Source: Colwellia sp. 75C3
Lineage (GTDB): Bacteria > Pseudomonadota > Gammaproteobacteria > Enterobacterales > Alteromonadaceae
Length of the DNA: 64,000 nucleotides
Assembly: GCF_002836255.1 (NCBI RefSeq)
Contig: NZ_PJAU01000031.1
Location: 186,001-250,000 of the forward strand
Direction of reading: 5' to 3'
Shown here piece after piece: positions 37,105 through 47,990 of this stretch (positions are counted from its first letter, which is position 1; the number at the start of each line of letters is the position of its first letter). The notes under the pieces were generated by a model that was given only the letters and a program-made list of their open reading frames with translations, was not told the origin of the DNA and did no database searches. The position numbers and the translations under genes were made by a program.

Positions 37105-37682
37105 TGAAAATTTTTTCTAGTCTTTACCTGTGGACTTTACGTTGGGCGGAACATCAATTTGCGCCACGTTTTTTAGCTGCACTTACCTTTGCCGAGTCTA
37201 TCTTTTTTCCTATCCCACCTGACGTCCTACTTGCTCCTATGGTATTAGCAAAACCAGAAAAGGCATGGTATTTTGCTAGTTTAACCACTATTGCTTCTAT
37301 TTTAGGGGGAGCCGTTGGTTATTGGCTTGGCTATTTAATGTTTGAACCTTGGATTCAACCACTTATTACCGATTTTGGTTATCAAGAGCGATTTAATACT
37401 GCCATTGGTTGGTTTAATGAGTGGGGTGTATGGGTGGTTTTTATTGCCGGGTTTTCGCCAATACCTTATAAGTTATTTACGGTAAGTGCAGGCTTTTTAC
37501 ATATGGCTTTTTTACCCTTTTTTATCGCTTCAGCGATAGGTCGAGGGCTACGTTTTTTCTTGGTTGCAGGGCTTATTAAATGGGGTGGCAGTCCAATGGA
37601 GAAAAAAATTCGTCAGTGGGTTGATGTTTTAGGATGGGGTATTGTTGTCGCCATCATTATAGCTTATTTCGCCTTACGCTAG
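37104..37682 (+). CDS. yqaA: YqaA-type membrane protein (DedA/SNARE-associated family)
   Basis: 192 aa with a GTG start overlapping the pcm stop. Several hydrophobic segments and the DedA signature parts AESIFFPIPPDVLLAPMVLA, GGAVGYWLGYLM, and FIAGFSPIPYKLFTVSAG. Probably a small membrane transporter or lipid-flipping protein; the role is not known. It is often found between pcm and nlpD in this group, so the position is expected. Confidence 0.9.
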   Translation: MKIFSSLYLWTLRWAEHQFAPRFLAALTFAESIFFPIPPDVLLAPMVLAKPEKAWYFASLTTIASILGGAVGYWLGYLMFEPWIQPLITDFGYQERFNTAIGWFNEWGVWVVFIAGFSPIPYKLFTVSAGFLHMAFLPFFIASAIGRGLRFFLVAGLIKWGGSPMEKKIRQWVDVLGWGIVVAIIIAYFALR

Positions 37683-37767
37683 GTTGGTTTTTTATTCGGT
37701 TTATGTGCATAACTAGTTGTTTCGTCAGTATGGAAAAAGCCATGATTCCTCCTCCTGGGGAATTGTC

Positions 37768-38643
37768 ATGAGTTTTTTTTGTACCGCTAAATATACACTT
37801 GTCTTCTTTATATTCGCTATGACTCTTTTTTCTTGTAGTAGTCGGAATACCCCTGCTCCTGTGTCAAATATCAACAGTGTCACCGTATTGGGGGAGCGAA
37901 ATAGAGATACTATTAAATCTTCTCAATATACTGTTAAGAAAGGGGAAACTCTCTATTCAATTGCTTGGCGTTCGAATTCCGATGTTAGGAAAATAGCTAA
38001 GCTGAATAGTATCGCCTCACCTTATCGAATTTACCCCGGACAAAAATTAATTTTAGTTGTAGCGAAGGTTCAAAAATCGACGAAAGCAAGTAAGGACAAG
38101 GTATCGCATAAAAATTCGACTAAAAGCTCTACCGTGAGCAACAAAAATAGTCAAAAGAATACACTTGCATCTACTAAAAAGCAGGCGTATGGTGAAAATG
38201 TAAGCGCACAAAAATCATACCAAAACAGCACATTAGAATTGGAAAAGTCATCTGACAAATTTTCACAAAAAATTAGTCAATGGCAATGGCCAGTTAAAGG
38301 CAAAGTTGTTGAGTATTTTTCGAACCGCGCACAAGGTAATAAAGGAATTGATATAACTGGCCGTCGTGGCACTAAAATTAGGTCTACGGCAAAAGGTAAA
38401 GTGGTATATGCAGGTAGTGCTCTTCGGGGCTACGGTAAGCTCATTATTATAAAACATAACGATGATTACCTCAGTGCTTATGCTCACAATGATCGCATTC
38501 TTGTTAAAGAGCAGCAGCAAATTAGCAGAGGCGATATTATTTCCACTATGGGAGACACTGAAGCCAACAAAGTTATGCTTCACTTTGAAATACGCTTTCG
38601 AGGGAAATCAGTTAATCCTTTAAAATATTTACCAAAAAAGTAA
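37768..38643 (+). CDS. nlpD: Murein hydrolase activator NlpD
   Basis: 291 aa from the ATG at 37768 (GGGGA before it); a TTG 51 bp upstream is in frame but unsupported. Lipobox LFSC near residue 23. A LysM domain (YTVKKGETLYSIAWRS ... YPGQKLIL), a Ser/Lys/Asn-rich linker, then a LytM/M23 domain. The first zinc ligand is Asn (GNKGIDITG) instead of His, so it is a non-catalytic activator of an amidase like E. coli NlpD. rpoS follows; its promoter in E. coli lies inside nlpD. Confidence 0.93.
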   Translation: MSFFCTAKYTLVFFIFAMTLFSCSSRNTPAPVSNINSVTVLGERNRDTIKSSQYTVKKGETLYSIAWRSNSDVRKIAKLNSIASPYRIYPGQKLILVVAKVQKSTKASKDKVSHKNSTKSSTVSNKNSQKNTLASTKKQAYGENVSAQKSYQNSTLELEKSSDKFSQKISQWQWPVKGKVVEYFSNRAQGNKGIDITGRRGTKIRSTAKGKVVYAGSALRGYGKLIIIKHNDDYLSAYAHNDRILVKEQQQISRGDIISTMGDTEANKVMLHFEIRFRGKSVNPLKYLPKK

Positions 38644-38756
38644 TGCTATAAAATAATAGCAATAAATAATAAACCTTAAGATAAAGACTAAAACAATCGG
38701 AGTTATCGTGAATATTTAAATACTAAAAATAAGCTTTGCAAATTTGGGAGAATAGC

Positions 38757-39647
38757 ATGGTAAAATTAAAAGAAGAAAAAGATACTGTTGAATCAAAGGA
38801 AGATGTACCGTCAAATTTAGACGCTACACAGATTTATTTAAGCGAAATCGGTTTTTCACCGTTATTAACCGCTGAAGAAGAAGTATATTTCTCACGCTTA
38901 GCCCTTAAAGGGGATGAGCCATCACGAAAGCGTATGATCGAAAGTAATCTACGTTTAGTTGTCAAAATCGCCAGACGTTATAATAATCGAGGCCTACCTC
39001 TACTAGATTTAATTGAAGAAGGTAACTTAGGTTTAATTAGAGCGGTTGAAAAATTCGATCCTGAACGAGGATTTCGCTTCTCAACATATGCTACTTGGTG
39101 GATAAGACAGACTATTGAACGGGCAATAATGAATCAAACCCGTACTATTCGATTACCCATACATGTTGTTAAAGAACTTAATATTTATTTACGCGCTTCG
39201 CGTGAACTTATTCAAAAACTCGATCACGAGCCTACCTCAGAAGATATAGCACAGCACTTAGATAGACCTGTCGCTGACGTTAATAAGATGTTGAGATTAA
39301 ATGAACGTATTGCTTCCGTAGATACCCCTTTTGCAGGCGACTCAGATAAAGCTTTATTGGATGTCATTGCCGATGAAAAAAATACCGGTCCTGAAAGTGA
39401 TTTACAATCAGAAGATATGAGTAATAATATTATACATTGGTTGAATGAGCTGAATAGCAAGCAAAGAGAAGTGTTGGCAAGACGTTTTGGTTTACTTGGT
39501 TATGAAGCAGCAACGTTAGAGAATGTAGGTAGTGAAATTGGATTGACACGCGAACGTGTTCGTCAAATTCAAGTTGAAGCATTAAAACGTTTACGAGATA
39601 TTTTATCTCAACAAAACTTATCAATAGAGGCTATTTTTCAAGCCTAA
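38757..39647 (+). CDS. rpoS: RNA polymerase sigma factor RpoS
   Basis: 296 aa from ATG 38757, with GGGAG 6 nt upstream; a TTG 21 bp earlier is less likely. Region 2 is strongly conserved ([53 protein letters not shown]) and region 4.2 has [20 protein letters not shown]. The N-terminus before [11 protein letters not shown] is about 27 residues, clearly shorter than in E. coli RpoS (330 aa). General stress and stationary-phase sigma factor. The last gene of the block; a terminator follows. Confidence 0.97.
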   Translation: MVKLKEEKDTVESKEDVPSNLDATQIYLSEIGFSPLLTAEEEVYFSRLALKGDEPSRKRMIESNLRLVVKIARRYNNRGLPLLDLIEEGNLGLIRAVEKFDPERGFRFSTYATWWIRQTIERAIMNQTRTIRLPIHVVKELNIYLRASRELIQKLDHEPTSEDIAQHLDRPVADVNKMLRLNERIASVDTPFAGDSDKALLDVIADEKNTGPESDLQSEDMSNNIIHWLNELNSKQREVLARRFGLLGYEAATLENVGSEIGLTRERVRQIQVEALKRLRDILSQQNLSIEAIFQA

Positions 39648-39720
39648 CTGAGAATATAAGGCAGTGAGCTAAGTTTCATTTTATTTACAGTAAACTAGCT
39701 AATTTTACCTTAAACAAAAA

Positions 39721-39748
39721 AACAGCAATGTAATATTGCTGTTTTTTT
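39721..39748 (+). terminator. Terminator after rpoS
   Basis: AACAGCAAT, loop GTAAT, ATTGCTGTT then a T run. 74 bp after the rpoS stop. Confidence 0.88.
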
Positions 39749-40324
39749 ATGCCTAAAATTTAAGCCGGCGAGGTAGTTCTTACTAATTAAAGCCATTCAT
39801 ACAGGGGGTGTATGCCAACAGAGGAACTCGGTGCCCAATGTTAAGTCCATAATATATATGGTTAAATATCATATTATTAATGACCTAAAACAGGGGGGTA
39901 ATTATTATTTACCTTAAATAATACCAGTTCAAAGCACAATACAATCAAGTGAAATTCTCAATTTACGAACTGATGATGGAAGTAGGATTCTGTTAGCATG
40001 ACTAAATTATCAGCAAAAGCTACGCAAAAGATACATTTATAGACTAAATTGTAATGAAAAATATCGAATGCCCGTAGAATAAAAAGGTCATTTTATGGTA
40101 CTATCGCGCCAGAAAATTTTAACTTAGAGCCAGTGGGTCTTTTTAGTTAGTGGCAACACTAAAATTAATTCTTCACTGAAATACACTGAAATAGGTGACT
40201 TAACTTTTATCTAATTGATATTTATGCTTTTACTTCATGTTTACATGAGTTAACGCAGTTGATATTCATTAGATAAAGTAACGAACTGATTTTTATACTC
40301 CCATCAAAAGTAGTGCAAGTGTTT
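39749..40324. other. Leader region of the nqr operon
   Basis: No gene seen. TACTAT at 40099-40104 followed by CGCGCC is a possible -10, with only a poor -35 (TAGAAT, 40075-40080). This would give an nqrA leader of about 215 nt. A short inverted repeat CATACAGGGGGTGTATG is near 39800. Confidence 0.4.
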
Positions 40325-41662
40325 ATGATTACAATAAAGAAAGGCTTGGATGTTCCTGTACAAGGTGCTCCCCAGCAGGTAATCCATGATGGTCCGTCCA
40401 TCAAAACCGTTGCAACACTCGGTGAAGAGTTTGTGGGTATGCGTCCAACCATGTTTGTTAAAGTGGGTGAACGTGTAAAAAAAGGTCAAGCGATTTTTGA
40501 AGATAAAAAAAATCCTGGCGTTAAATTCACAGCTCAAGCTGCCGGTGTTGTTAAAGAAATTAACCGTGGTGAAAAACGTGTTTTACAATCTGTTGTTATC
40601 GATGTTGATGGCTACGATCAAGAAACGTTTACTGCTTATCCAGCAACTGAATTAGCTTCTATAACACGTGAAAACGTTGTTAAGAACTTAGTCGATTCAG
40701 GTTTATGGACGGCATTTAGAACCCGCCCATTCAGCAAAGTTCCTGCCATTGATAGTGCACCTGCTGCGATTTTTGTTAGCGCAATGGATACTAATCCATT
40801 AGCTGCCAATCCAGAAATTATTATTAATGAGCAAAGTGAAGCGTTTAAAAATGGTTTAACCATTTTATCTCGTTTAACTACTGGTGAAGTATTTGTTAGC
40901 AAAGCGCCAGGGGCTAATATCCCTGTAGATAGCAATGCTACAGTTACAGAATTTGCTGGTAAGCATCCTGCAGGACTTGTAGGAACGCATATCCACTTCT
41001 TAAAATCAGCAAGTGCCGAAAGATTTGTTTGGCATGTTGGTTATCAAGATGTTATCGCCTTTGCTAAGTTATTCGTAACTGGTGAGCTTGATAATAACCG
41101 TGTTATTTCACTTGCTGGCCCTGCGGCTACTAACCCACGTTTAATACGTACGGTATTAGGTGCAAGTACTGCTGAGTTATCAGCAGGCGAAACGATTGAT
41201 GGTGAATTACGTGTTGTTTCTGGCTCATTATTAATGGGTTCAACTGCTACCGCTGTTCATGGTTACTTAGGTCGTTATAACGTACAAATATCATTAGTTC
41301 TTGAAGGTCGTGAAAAAGAATTTATTGGTTACATGTACCCAGGTCCTAATAAATTCTCTGTAACTCGTGCTTATATGTCGCACTTTTTCCCGAGTAAGTT
41401 ATTTAATATGACTACGACAACTAACGGTAGTTCACGTGCCATGGTGCCAATTGGTAACTTTGAACGTGTTATGCCTTTAGATATTTTACCTACCTTATTT
41501 TTACGCGATATTTGTTCTGGTGATACCGACGGCGCGCAACAACTAGGTGCCTTAGAGCTAGACGAAGAAGATTTAGCACTGTGTACATTTGTTTGCCCAG
41601 GCAAAACAGATTACGGTGTAATTCTTCGTGATTGCCTAACCACAATCGAAAAGGAAGGTTAG
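40325..41662 (+). CDS. nqrA: Na+-translocating NADH:quinone reductase subunit A
   Basis: 445 aa. The ATG at 40325 gives the family start [18 protein letters not shown]; a GTG 12 bp upstream is in frame. Peripheral cytoplasmic subunit, quinone-site associated. Conserved [18 protein letters not shown] and [21 protein letters not shown]. First of six nqr genes, 2 bp before nqrB. Confidence 0.97.
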   Translation: MITIKKGLDVPVQGAPQQVIHDGPSIKTVATLGEEFVGMRPTMFVKVGERVKKGQAIFEDKKNPGVKFTAQAAGVVKEINRGEKRVLQSVVIDVDGYDQETFTAYPATELASITRENVVKNLVDSGLWTAFRTRPFSKVPAIDSAPAAIFVSAMDTNPLAANPEIIINEQSEAFKNGLTILSRLTTGEVFVSKAPGANIPVDSNATVTEFAGKHPAGLVGTHIHFLKSASAERFVWHVGYQDVIAFAKLFVTGELDNNRVISLAGPAATNPRLIRTVLGASTAELSAGETIDGELRVVSGSLLMGSTATAVHGYLGRYNVQISLVLEGREKEFIGYMYPGPNKFSVTRAYMSHFFPSKLFNMTTTTNGSSRAMVPIGNFERVMPLDILPTLFLRDICSGDTDGAQQLGALELDEEDLALCTFVCPGKTDYGVILRDCLTTIEKEG

Positions 41663-41664
41663 TC

Positions 41665-42867
41665 ATGGGCTTGAAAAAGTTTATTGAAGATATTGAACCG
41701 CATTTTGAAAAAGGCGGCAAACATGAGAAGTGGTTTGCACTTTATGAAGCTGTTGCTACCGGTTTATTCACGCCAGGTTATGTGAATAAAGGTAAAACGC
41801 ATCTTCGTGATAGCATCGATTTAAAACGTATCATGATCACTGTATGGCTTGCTGTTTTCCCAGCCATGTTTTTTGGTATGTATAACATTGGTTATCAAGC
41901 TGTAGATGCTTTAGCCGCTGGTTATGCTTTACCACAGTCTTGGCAAGTTGATTTGTTCAGCTTATTAGGAGGCTCATTAACGGCTAGCTCAGGCTTGTTT
42001 GATATGGTTTTCTATGGTGCTATGTTCTTCCTACCTATATATGCCGTTACCTTTATTGTTGGTGGTTTTTGGGAAGTATTGTTTGCTGCTGTTCGTAAGC
42101 ATGAAGTGAATGAAGGTTTCTTCGTTTCCTCTATCTTATTCGCACTTATCCTACCGGCTAGTATTCCTTTATGGCAAGTTGCCATTGGTATTACTTTTGG
42201 TATCGTGATTGCTAAAGAAATCTTTGGTGGTACAGGTAAAAACTTCTTAAACCCAGCATTAGCGGGTCGTGCGTTTTTATTCTTTGCTTATCCAGCTCAA
42301 ATTTCTGGTGATGCTGTTTGGGTTGCTGCTGACGGCTTCTCTGGCGCAACTATGCTTAGCTCTGCAGGCCAAGGACTTGTTGATTATTCAATGAATGCTG
42401 ACTGGTGGAACGCTTTCTGGGGTTTCATTCCTGGTTCTGTTGGTGAAGTTTCTACGTTTGCTATTCTACTTGGTGGCGCATATATCCTTTATAAAGGTAT
42501 TGCTTCATGGCGCATCGTTTTAGGTGTATTTGGCGGCATGGTTGCAACATCATTATTATTTAACGTAATCGGCAGTGATACTAACCATTTATTTGCTATG
42601 CCTTGGCATTGGCACTTAGTTATTGGTGGTTTTGCCTTTGGTATGATGTTTATGGCAACAGACCCTGTTTCTGCATCATTTACTAACACAGGTAAATACT
42701 GGTTTGGTGCCTTAGTTGGTATCATGGTTGTATTAGTACGTGTAGTAAACCCTGCTTTTCCTGAAGGCATGATGTTAGCTATCTTATTTGCTAACTTGTT
42801 TGCGCCATTGTTTGACTACTTCGTAGTTAAAGGCAACATAAAACGGAGGCTTGCACGTAATGTCTAG
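41665..42867 (+). CDS. nqrB: Na+-translocating NADH:quinone reductase subunit B
   Basis: 400 aa from the ATG at 41665 (AAGGAAGG before it). Multi-helix membrane subunit with covalently bound FMN on Thr in the SGAT motif ([11 protein letters not shown], about residue 230), the site filled by Apb[20 protein letters not shown] and [17 protein letters not shown] are family signatures. The 3' end overlaps nqrC by 8 bp. Confidence 0.97.
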   Translation: MGLKKFIEDIEPHFEKGGKHEKWFALYEAVATGLFTPGYVNKGKTHLRDSIDLKRIMITVWLAVFPAMFFGMYNIGYQAVDALAAGYALPQSWQVDLFSLLGGSLTASSGLFDMVFYGAMFFLPIYAVTFIVGGFWEVLFAAVRKHEVNEGFFVSSILFALILPASIPLWQVAIGITFGIVIAKEIFGGTGKNFLNPALAGRAFLFFAYPAQISGDAVWVAADGFSGATMLSSAGQGLVDYSMNADWWNAFWGFIPGSVGEVSTFAILLGGAYILYKGIASWRIVLGVFGGMVATSLLFNVIGSDTNHLFAMPWHWHLVIGGFAFGMMFMATDPVSASFTNTGKYWFGALVGIMVVLVRVVNPAFPEGMMLAILFANLFAPLFDYFVVKGNIKRRLARNV

Positions 42868-43630
42868 TAAGAAAGAAACATTCGGTGGAACGGTTGGCTT
42901 TGTACTAGCTGTTTGTGTTGTTTGTGCGTTGTTAGTATCTTTTTCTGCAGTGCAGTTAAAGCCATTACAAAAAGCAAACAAATTACTTGATCAACAAACT
43001 AAAATTCTTGAGGCTTCTGGTCTTTTAGAAAAAGCCGGCAAAGACGTTGTTAAAACTTATAACGAATTTGTTGTTGCACGTATGATTGATCTTGATTCAG
43101 GCGAATTTATTGAAGGTGATGTAATCAACTTTGATGAACGTCGTAATTCACGTGATAAAGCATTATCAATTAAACCTGAAAGCGATTTAGCCGGTATCAA
43201 CCGTCGTTCTAATACGGCCGTTGTATACTTGGTTAAAGACGAAACAGGTGTAATTGACACTGTTGTTTTACCAATCGTTGGTTCTGGTTTATGGGACTTG
43301 ATGTATGGTTATGTTGGCTTAGAGTCTGACTTAAACACAGTGAAAAGTGTTATTTATTCTGATCATAAAGAAACTCCTGGGTTAGGTGCTGAAGTACTTA
43401 ACCCTAAATGGAAAGCTTTATGGCCAGGTAAGAAAATATATAACGATGCTGGTGAAGTAAAAGCTAAGCTTGTTAAAGGTGGCGCTAAAGCTAATGATAT
43501 TCACGGTGTGGATGCGTTATCTGGTGCAACGTTGACAAGTAACGGCGTTACTCACACATTACAGTTTTGGTTTGGTAAAGAAGGTTATAAGACCTTTATT
43601 ACTAAATATCGTGCAGAAGGGGTTAAATAA
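42860..43630 (+). CDS. nqrC: Na+-translocating NADH:quinone reductase subunit C
   Basis: 256 aa from the ATG at 42860 (GGAGG 10 nt upstream, inside nqrB). One N-terminal membrane helix ([20 protein letters not shown]) and a large periplasmic domain with the FMN attachment motif [12 protein letters not shown], also an ApbE target. Its stop shares one base with the nqrD ATG. Confidence 0.97.
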   Translation: MSSKKETFGGTVGFVLAVCVVCALLVSFSAVQLKPLQKANKLLDQQTKILEASGLLEKAGKDVVKTYNEFVVARMIDLDSGEFIEGDVINFDERRNSRDKALSIKPESDLAGINRRSNTAVVYLVKDETGVIDTVVLPIVGSGLWDLMYGYVGLESDLNTVKSVIYSDHKETPGLGAEVLNPKWKALWPGKKIYNDAGEVKAKLVKGGAKANDIHGVDALSGATLTSNGVTHTLQFWFGKEGYKTFITKYRAEGVK

Positions 43631-44253
43631 TGTCTTCAGATGCTAAAAAAGTATTAACGGGTCCTATTGTAGATAATAACCCGATTGCATTACAAGTACT
43701 GGGTATTTGTTCAGCACTTGCTGTAACAAGTTCTATGGCTAATGCGTTAGTAATGAGCTTAGCGGTTATATTCGTAACAGCATTTTCTAACTTGTTTATT
43801 TCAATTATTCGTAACCATATCCCATCAAGTGTACGTATTATCGTGCAGATGGCGATTATTGCGTCTTTAGTAATTGTTGTTGACCAAGTATTAAAAGCGT
43901 TCTCTTATCAGTTATCTAAAGAATTAGCCGTGTTTGTAGGTCTAATCATTACTAACTGTATTGTTATGGGGCGTGCTGAAGCTTTTGCTATGAAAGAAAA
44001 GCCTGTAGTAAGCTTTTTAGATGGTATCGGTAACGGATTAGGTTACGGCGCTATCTTAATGTTAGTTGCCTTTTTCCGCGAGTTACTTGGTTTTGGTACT
44101 TTATTCGGTATTGAAATTTTACCATTAGTTCAAAACGATGGTTGGTATCAAGCGAATGGTTTATTAGTATTACCATTTAGTTCATTCTTCGTTATTGGTT
44201 TAATCATTTGGGCTATTCGCCAATGGAAACCAGAACAAGTAGAGAAGGATTAA
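43630..44253 (+). CDS. nqrD: Na+-translocating NADH:quinone reductase subunit D
   Basis: 207 aa, about six membrane helices. The signature [19 protein letters not shown] is near the start, and [15 protein letters not shown] holds the Cys that with NqrE forms the intramembrane iron centre. It overlaps nqrC by one base; nqrE follows 4 bp later. Confidence 0.97.
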   Translation: MSSDAKKVLTGPIVDNNPIALQVLGICSALAVTSSMANALVMSLAVIFVTAFSNLFISIIRNHIPSSVRIIVQMAIIASLVIVVDQVLKAFSYQLSKELAVFVGLIITNCIVMGRAEAFAMKEKPVVSFLDGIGNGLGYGAILMLVAFFRELLGFGTLFGIEILPLVQNDGWYQANGLLVLPFSSFFVIGLIIWAIRQWKPEQVEKD

Positions 44254-44257
44254 TAGC

Positions 44258-44881
44258 ATGGAACATTATATTTCATTATTAGTTAAAGCTATTTTTATTG
44301 AAAACATCGCTTTAATGTTTTTCCTAGGTATGTGTACTTTCCTAGCTGTATCGAAAAAAGTTGATACGGCTATTGGTTTAGGTGTTGCCGTTGTTGTTGT
44401 ACTTGGTTTAGCTGTTCCAATGAACCAAGTTATATACCAAGCAATATTAGCACCAGGTGCGCTTGATGCTGTATTAGGTATTACCGATCCAAATGAATCG
44501 ATTGACTTAAGCTTCCTGTCTTTTATTACCTTTATCGGTGTAATCGCAGCCTTAGTTCAAATCTTGGAAATGGTTCTAGACAAATACTTCCCTGCGCTTT
44601 ATCAAGCATTAGGGATTTTCTTACCGTTGATTACTGTAAACTGTGCAATTTTTGGTGCCGTGTCTTTCATGGTAGCGAAAAACCTAACATTTGGTGAAAG
44701 TGTTGTTTACGGAATTGGCTCTGGTATCGGTTGGGCACTTGCTATTGTTTTATTAGCAGGTTTGCGCGAAAAGATGAAATACTCTGACGTACCAGATGGT
44801 TTGAAAGGTTTAGGAATTACATTTATTACTGCAGGTTTGATGGCTTTTGGCTTCTTATCTTTCGGTGGTATTTCCCTATAA
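44258..44881 (+). CDS. nqrE: Na+-translocating NADH:quinone reductase subunit E
   Basis: 207 aa, about six helices, inverted-topology partner of NqrD. Cys residues at [13 protein letters not shown] and [12 protein letters not shown] are in the places that bind the [2Fe-2S] centre between NqrD and NqrE. A 64-bp gap to nqrF follows. Confidence 0.97.
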   Translation: MEHYISLLVKAIFIENIALMFFLGMCTFLAVSKKVDTAIGLGVAVVVVLGLAVPMNQVIYQAILAPGALDAVLGITDPNESIDLSFLSFITFIGVIAALVQILEMVLDKYFPALYQALGIFLPLITVNCAIFGAVSFMVAKNLTFGESVVYGIGSGIGWALAIVLLAGLREKMKYSDVPDGLKGLGITFITAGLMAFGFLSFGGISL

Positions 44882-44945
44882 GTTTGGTCGGTGTAGTACG
44901 GATTAAGTCGTATTACACCCTTAGAGAAGTTTAAGGAAAAAGTCG

Positions 44946-46169
44946 ATGGAAATAATTCTCGGCGTATCGATGTTTACTACAATCGTTATTCTTTTAGTAT
45001 TAGTGATTTTATTTGCTAAATCTAAATTAGTATCAAGTGGTGAAGTAACGATTAGCATAAATGGCGATCCGGCAAAGGCAGTGAAAACTGCTGCGGGTGG
45101 CAAATTATTAGGTGCATTAGCTGATCAAGGGATTTTTATTCCTTCAGCATGTGGCGGCGGTGGTACTTGTGGCCAATGTCGTGTTGATGTGCATTCAGGT
45201 GGTGGCGATATTCTTCCTACGGAAGAAGGTCACATCAATAAACGTGAAGCTAAAACTGGCTGTCGTTTAGCGTGTCAAGTTGCTGTTAAGCAGGACATGG
45301 ACATTGTAGTTGAAGATGAAATCTTTGGTGTTCAACAATGGGAATGTGAAGTTATCTCTAACGATAACAAAGCAACTTTCATTAAAGAACTGAAACTACA
45401 AATTCCAAATGGTGAATCAGTACCGTTTAAAGCGGGTGGTTATATTCAAATTGAAGCACCAGCTCATCATGTTAAATACAGTGATTTTGATATTGATGAA
45501 CAGTACCGTGGCGATTGGAAACATTTTGGTTTCTTCGACGTAGAGTCAAAAGTAGACACAGATACATTACGTGCTTACTCAATGGCTAACTACCCAGAAG
45601 AAGCTGGCATTATTATGCTTAACGTACGTATTGCTACGCCTCCTCCTGGACGTTTGCATTTACCAGCGGGTAAAATGTCATCATTTATTTTCAGTCTTAA
45701 AGCTGGCGATAAAGTAACTATTTCTGGTCCATTTGGTGAATTCTTCGCTAAAGAAACTGATAATGAAATGGTATTTATTGGTGGTGGTGCTGGTATGGCG
45801 CCAATGCGTTCACATATCTTTGATCAACTTAAGCGTTTGAACTCTAAACGTAAGATGAGCTTCTGGTATGGTGCACGTTCTAAGCGTGAAATGTTCTATG
45901 AAGATGATTATAACGGCTTAGCGGCTGATAATGATAACTTCCAATGGCATGTTGCTTTATCTGATCCACAACCTGAAGACAATTGGGATGGTTTAACTGG
46001 TTTCATTCATAATGTTCTTTTCCAAGAATACTTGAAAGACCATGAAGCACCTGAAGATTGTGAATACTACATGTGTGGTCCTCCAATGATGAACCAAGCA
46101 GTTATCGGTATGCTTAAAGATCTTGGTGTAGAAGACGAAAATATAATGCTAGATGACTTCGGTGGCTAA
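44946..46169 (+). CDS. nqrF: Na+-translocating NADH:quinone reductase subunit F
   Basis: 407 aa. N-terminal membrane helix, then a plant-type [2Fe-2S] ferredoxin domain ([12 protein letters not shown] and later CRLACQ), then FAD- and NADH-binding domains ([36 protein letters not shown]). It is the entry point for electrons from NADH. Last of the nqr structural genes. Confidence 0.98.
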   Translation: MEIILGVSMFTTIVILLVLVILFAKSKLVSSGEVTISINGDPAKAVKTAAGGKLLGALADQGIFIPSACGGGGTCGQCRVDVHSGGGDILPTEEGHINKREAKTGCRLACQVAVKQDMDIVVEDEIFGVQQWECEVISNDNKATFIKELKLQIPNGESVPFKAGGYIQIEAPAHHVKYSDFDIDEQYRGDWKHFGFFDVESKVDTDTLRAYSMANYPEEAGIIMLNVRIATPPPGRLHLPAGKMSSFIFSLKAGDKVTISGPFGEFFAKETDNEMVFIGGGAGMAPMRSHIFDQLKRLNSKRKMSFWYGARSKREMFYEDDYNGLAADNDNFQWHVALSDPQPEDNWDGLTGFIHNVLFQEYLKDHEAPEDCEYYMCGPPMMNQAVIGMLKDLGVEDENIMLDDFGG

Positions 46170-46311
46170 TTGTTTATTTTAATTTGCCTTTTACCTTAAT
46201 TTCGTCGTCGGCTGTGCTCATTGACTAGCGTCAACACTGCGCAGCCTTCTTGAACTAAAGGTAATATTCAGCGTTAAAATTTAAACAATAATGTATCGAA
46301 TGTGCATTTGA

Positions 46312-46339
46312 AATAAAGACGACTTCGGTCGTCTTTATT
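46312..46339 (+). terminator. UUCG tetraloop terminator after nqr operon
   Basis: AATAAAGACGAC, loop TTCG, GTCGTCTTTATT: a 12-bp perfect stem with the very stable TTCG loop, 143 bp after nqrF. The tail is TTTATTC, so it is only moderately T-rich. Confidence 0.75.
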
Positions 46340-46469
46340 CTTTATGTATTATCCAACAGTTACTTAGGTGTGACATTGATACATTTGATTTAACTCGCTC
46401 CCCCCAAACCGTCATCTTCGAAGTATCTTGTCGAAGATCCAGTTTTACTTTAATTGTCATGTATAGTTT

Positions 46470-46518
46470 TTATTATTTATGTGAGCCTATTTTTTAAATA
46501 GGCTCACATAAATAATAA
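46470..46518. repeat. Perfect 23-bp inverted repeat directly upstream of apbE
   Basis: Arms 46470-46492 and 46496-46518 are perfect reverse complements (core ATGTGAGCCTATTT / AAATAGGCTCACAT) with a 3-nt loop. It ends 13 bp before the apbE ATG, just before the ribosome binding site, and has no T tail. Confidence 0.8.
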
Positions 46519-46531
46519 TTTGGAACCACTT

Positions 46532-47551
46532 ATGAACAAAATGAAACTAGCGTTGTTAGTGACTTTGGTGTTGGCACTGTCTGCTTGCTTCCCAAGTAAT
46601 AATACTGACAAAGAAGAAATATTATTACAAGGTCGCACGATGGGCACGACCTATAATATTAAAGTTGTTGGCAGTAAAGAGCAGGTTGAAGCGCTTAACT
46701 TGCAAGATAAAATTGATGCGGTGTTAAAGCAAGTTAACCAAGAGATGTCGACTTATATTAAAACTTCAGAAATATCGACGTTCAATCAATCTACCTCAAC
46801 CGAATCTATTGAAGTTTCACCTGGTTTTGCTCGCGTACTTAAAGAGTCAATTCGCCTTGGTCAGTTAAGTGAAGGTAAGCTTGATGTTACCGTTGGGCCA
46901 TTAGTAAACTTATGGGGATTTGGTCCTGAACAGCGTCCTGATAAAGTCCCTAGTGATGAGTTATTAGCGGCGACTAAAAAACGTGTAGGTTTGCAACACT
47001 TAGTACTAGAAGGCAATCTGCTTTCTAAAAAAATACCAGACTTATATATCGACTTATCCACTACAGCTAAAGGCTATGGTGTCGACGTTGTTGCAGAGTT
47101 AATTGAAAAGAATGGCATAACTAACTATTTAGTCGAAATAGGAGGAGAGTTACGTTTAAAGGGCTTTAAAAGTACGGGTGAATTATGGGCTATTGCTGTT
47201 GAAAAGCCTTTGACTAATGAACGCAGCGTGCAAGAAGTGATTATCCCTAGAGATAATGCAGTTGCGACCTCAGGTGATTATCGAATTTATTTTGAAGCTG
47301 ATGGTCAGCGTTTTTCTCATATTATTGACCCCGCTACAGGTAAGCCAATCAATCATAAGTTAGTATCCGTTACAGTGATTCACCCATCATCTATGACGGC
47401 TGATGGCTTGTCGACCACTTTGATGGTTATGGGTATGGAAAAAGGAATGGCTTTTGCGGTTAAAAATAATCTCGCAGCTTTGTTTATTTCTAAGACCGAA
47501 AATGGCTTTGATGAGCAATTTACGGTAAAATTCAGACAATACTTAAAGTAA
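46532..47551 (+). CDS. apbE: FAD:protein FMN transferase
   Basis: 339 aa from ATG 46532; a TTG 12 bp upstream is in frame. Signal peptide with lipobox LSAC. Conserved RTMGTTYNIKVVG near the start, LVEIGGELRLKG, and HIIDPATGKP with VTVIHPSSMTADGLSTTLMVMG. It transfers FMN from FAD to Thr residues of NqrB and NqrC in the periplasm, so its place after nqr is functional. Confidence 0.96.
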   Translation: MNKMKLALLVTLVLALSACFPSNNTDKEEILLQGRTMGTTYNIKVVGSKEQVEALNLQDKIDAVLKQVNQEMSTYIKTSEISTFNQSTSTESIEVSPGFARVLKESIRLGQLSEGKLDVTVGPLVNLWGFGPEQRPDKVPSDELLAATKKRVGLQHLVLEGNLLSKKIPDLYIDLSTTAKGYGVDVVAELIEKNGITNYLVEIGGELRLKGFKSTGELWAIAVEKPLTNERSVQEVIIPRDNAVATSGDYRIYFEADGQRFSHIIDPATGKPINHKLVSVTVIHPSSMTADGLSTTLMVMGMEKGMAFAVKNNLAALFISKTENGFDEQFTVKFRQYLK

Positions 47552-47636
47552 TAGTGTCGTGTAGATATTTAGTGCAATGTTCTTGTCCCGAGCATTGGCT
47601 GTTTCTAGTTAAATAAGTAAGTTGAGAGCAAACATT

Positions 47637-47867
47637 ATGATGATTTTCTTTATTACCTTTGGTTTTTTCCTTCTCGTAGGTACTGCTATGGCTGTAGGAT
47701 ATATTTTCCAGAACAGAACCCTCGCGGGTAGTTGCGGTGGTTTAGCAAGCGTTGGCATTGATAAAGAATGTAACTGCGATAATCCGTGTGAAAAGCGTCA
47801 AGAGCGTGAGAAAAAATCTGCTCTTGAAGATAACTTAAAAAATAGAATAGATGTAACAAACTTATAA
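47637..47867 (+). CDS. nqrM: NqrM, Na+-NQR maturation protein
   Basis: 76 aa. One membrane helix (FFITFGFFLLVGTAMAVGYIF), then GSCGGLASVGIDKECNCDNPC with four Cys, which is the NqrM/DUF539 pattern; it is needed to place iron in the NqrD/NqrE site. The ATG at 47637 (directly followed by a second ATG) was chosen over the upstream TTG. A terminator follows. Confidence 0.93.
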   Translation: MMIFFITFGFFLLVGTAMAVGYIFQNRTLAGSCGGLASVGIDKECNCDNPCEKRQEREKKSALEDNLKNRIDVTNL

Positions 47868-47923
47868 TTCGATGTTTATTAACTATCTTACTTGCAGTAA
47901 GTAGAGTAGTTGTAACAGATAAT

Positions 47924-47960
47924 AAAAAAGGATAATGAATTAACTTCATTATCCTTTTTT
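47924..47960. terminator. Bidirectional terminator between nqrM and dxs
   Basis: AAAAAAGGATAATGAA, loop TTAAC, TTCATTATCCTTTTTT: a 16-bp perfect stem with A and T runs at the two sides. It can end nqrM transcripts from the left and dxs transcripts from the right. Confidence 0.9.
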
Positions 47961-47990
47961 ATTGCTTAGTCTTTATGATTTTTTATAGGG

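Larger units (their letters stand above)
46170..46531. other. Intergenic region nqrF-apbE with several hairpins
   Basis: No gene seen. It holds a nested inverted repeat at about 46188-46266 (arms TTACCTTAA / TTGAACTAAAGGTAA, inner GGCTGTGC / GCGCAGCC, innermost TTGAC/GTCAA), a UUCG-loop terminator at 46312-46339, GTCATCTTCGAAG-type repeat sequence at about 46410, and a perfect 23-bp hairpin at 46470-46518 (separate entries). Confidence 0.6.

Noticed and set aside
37717-37767. Upstream TTG start for nlpD
   Set aside because: The ATG at 37768 has a ribosome binding site and gives a normal lipoprotein signal peptide.
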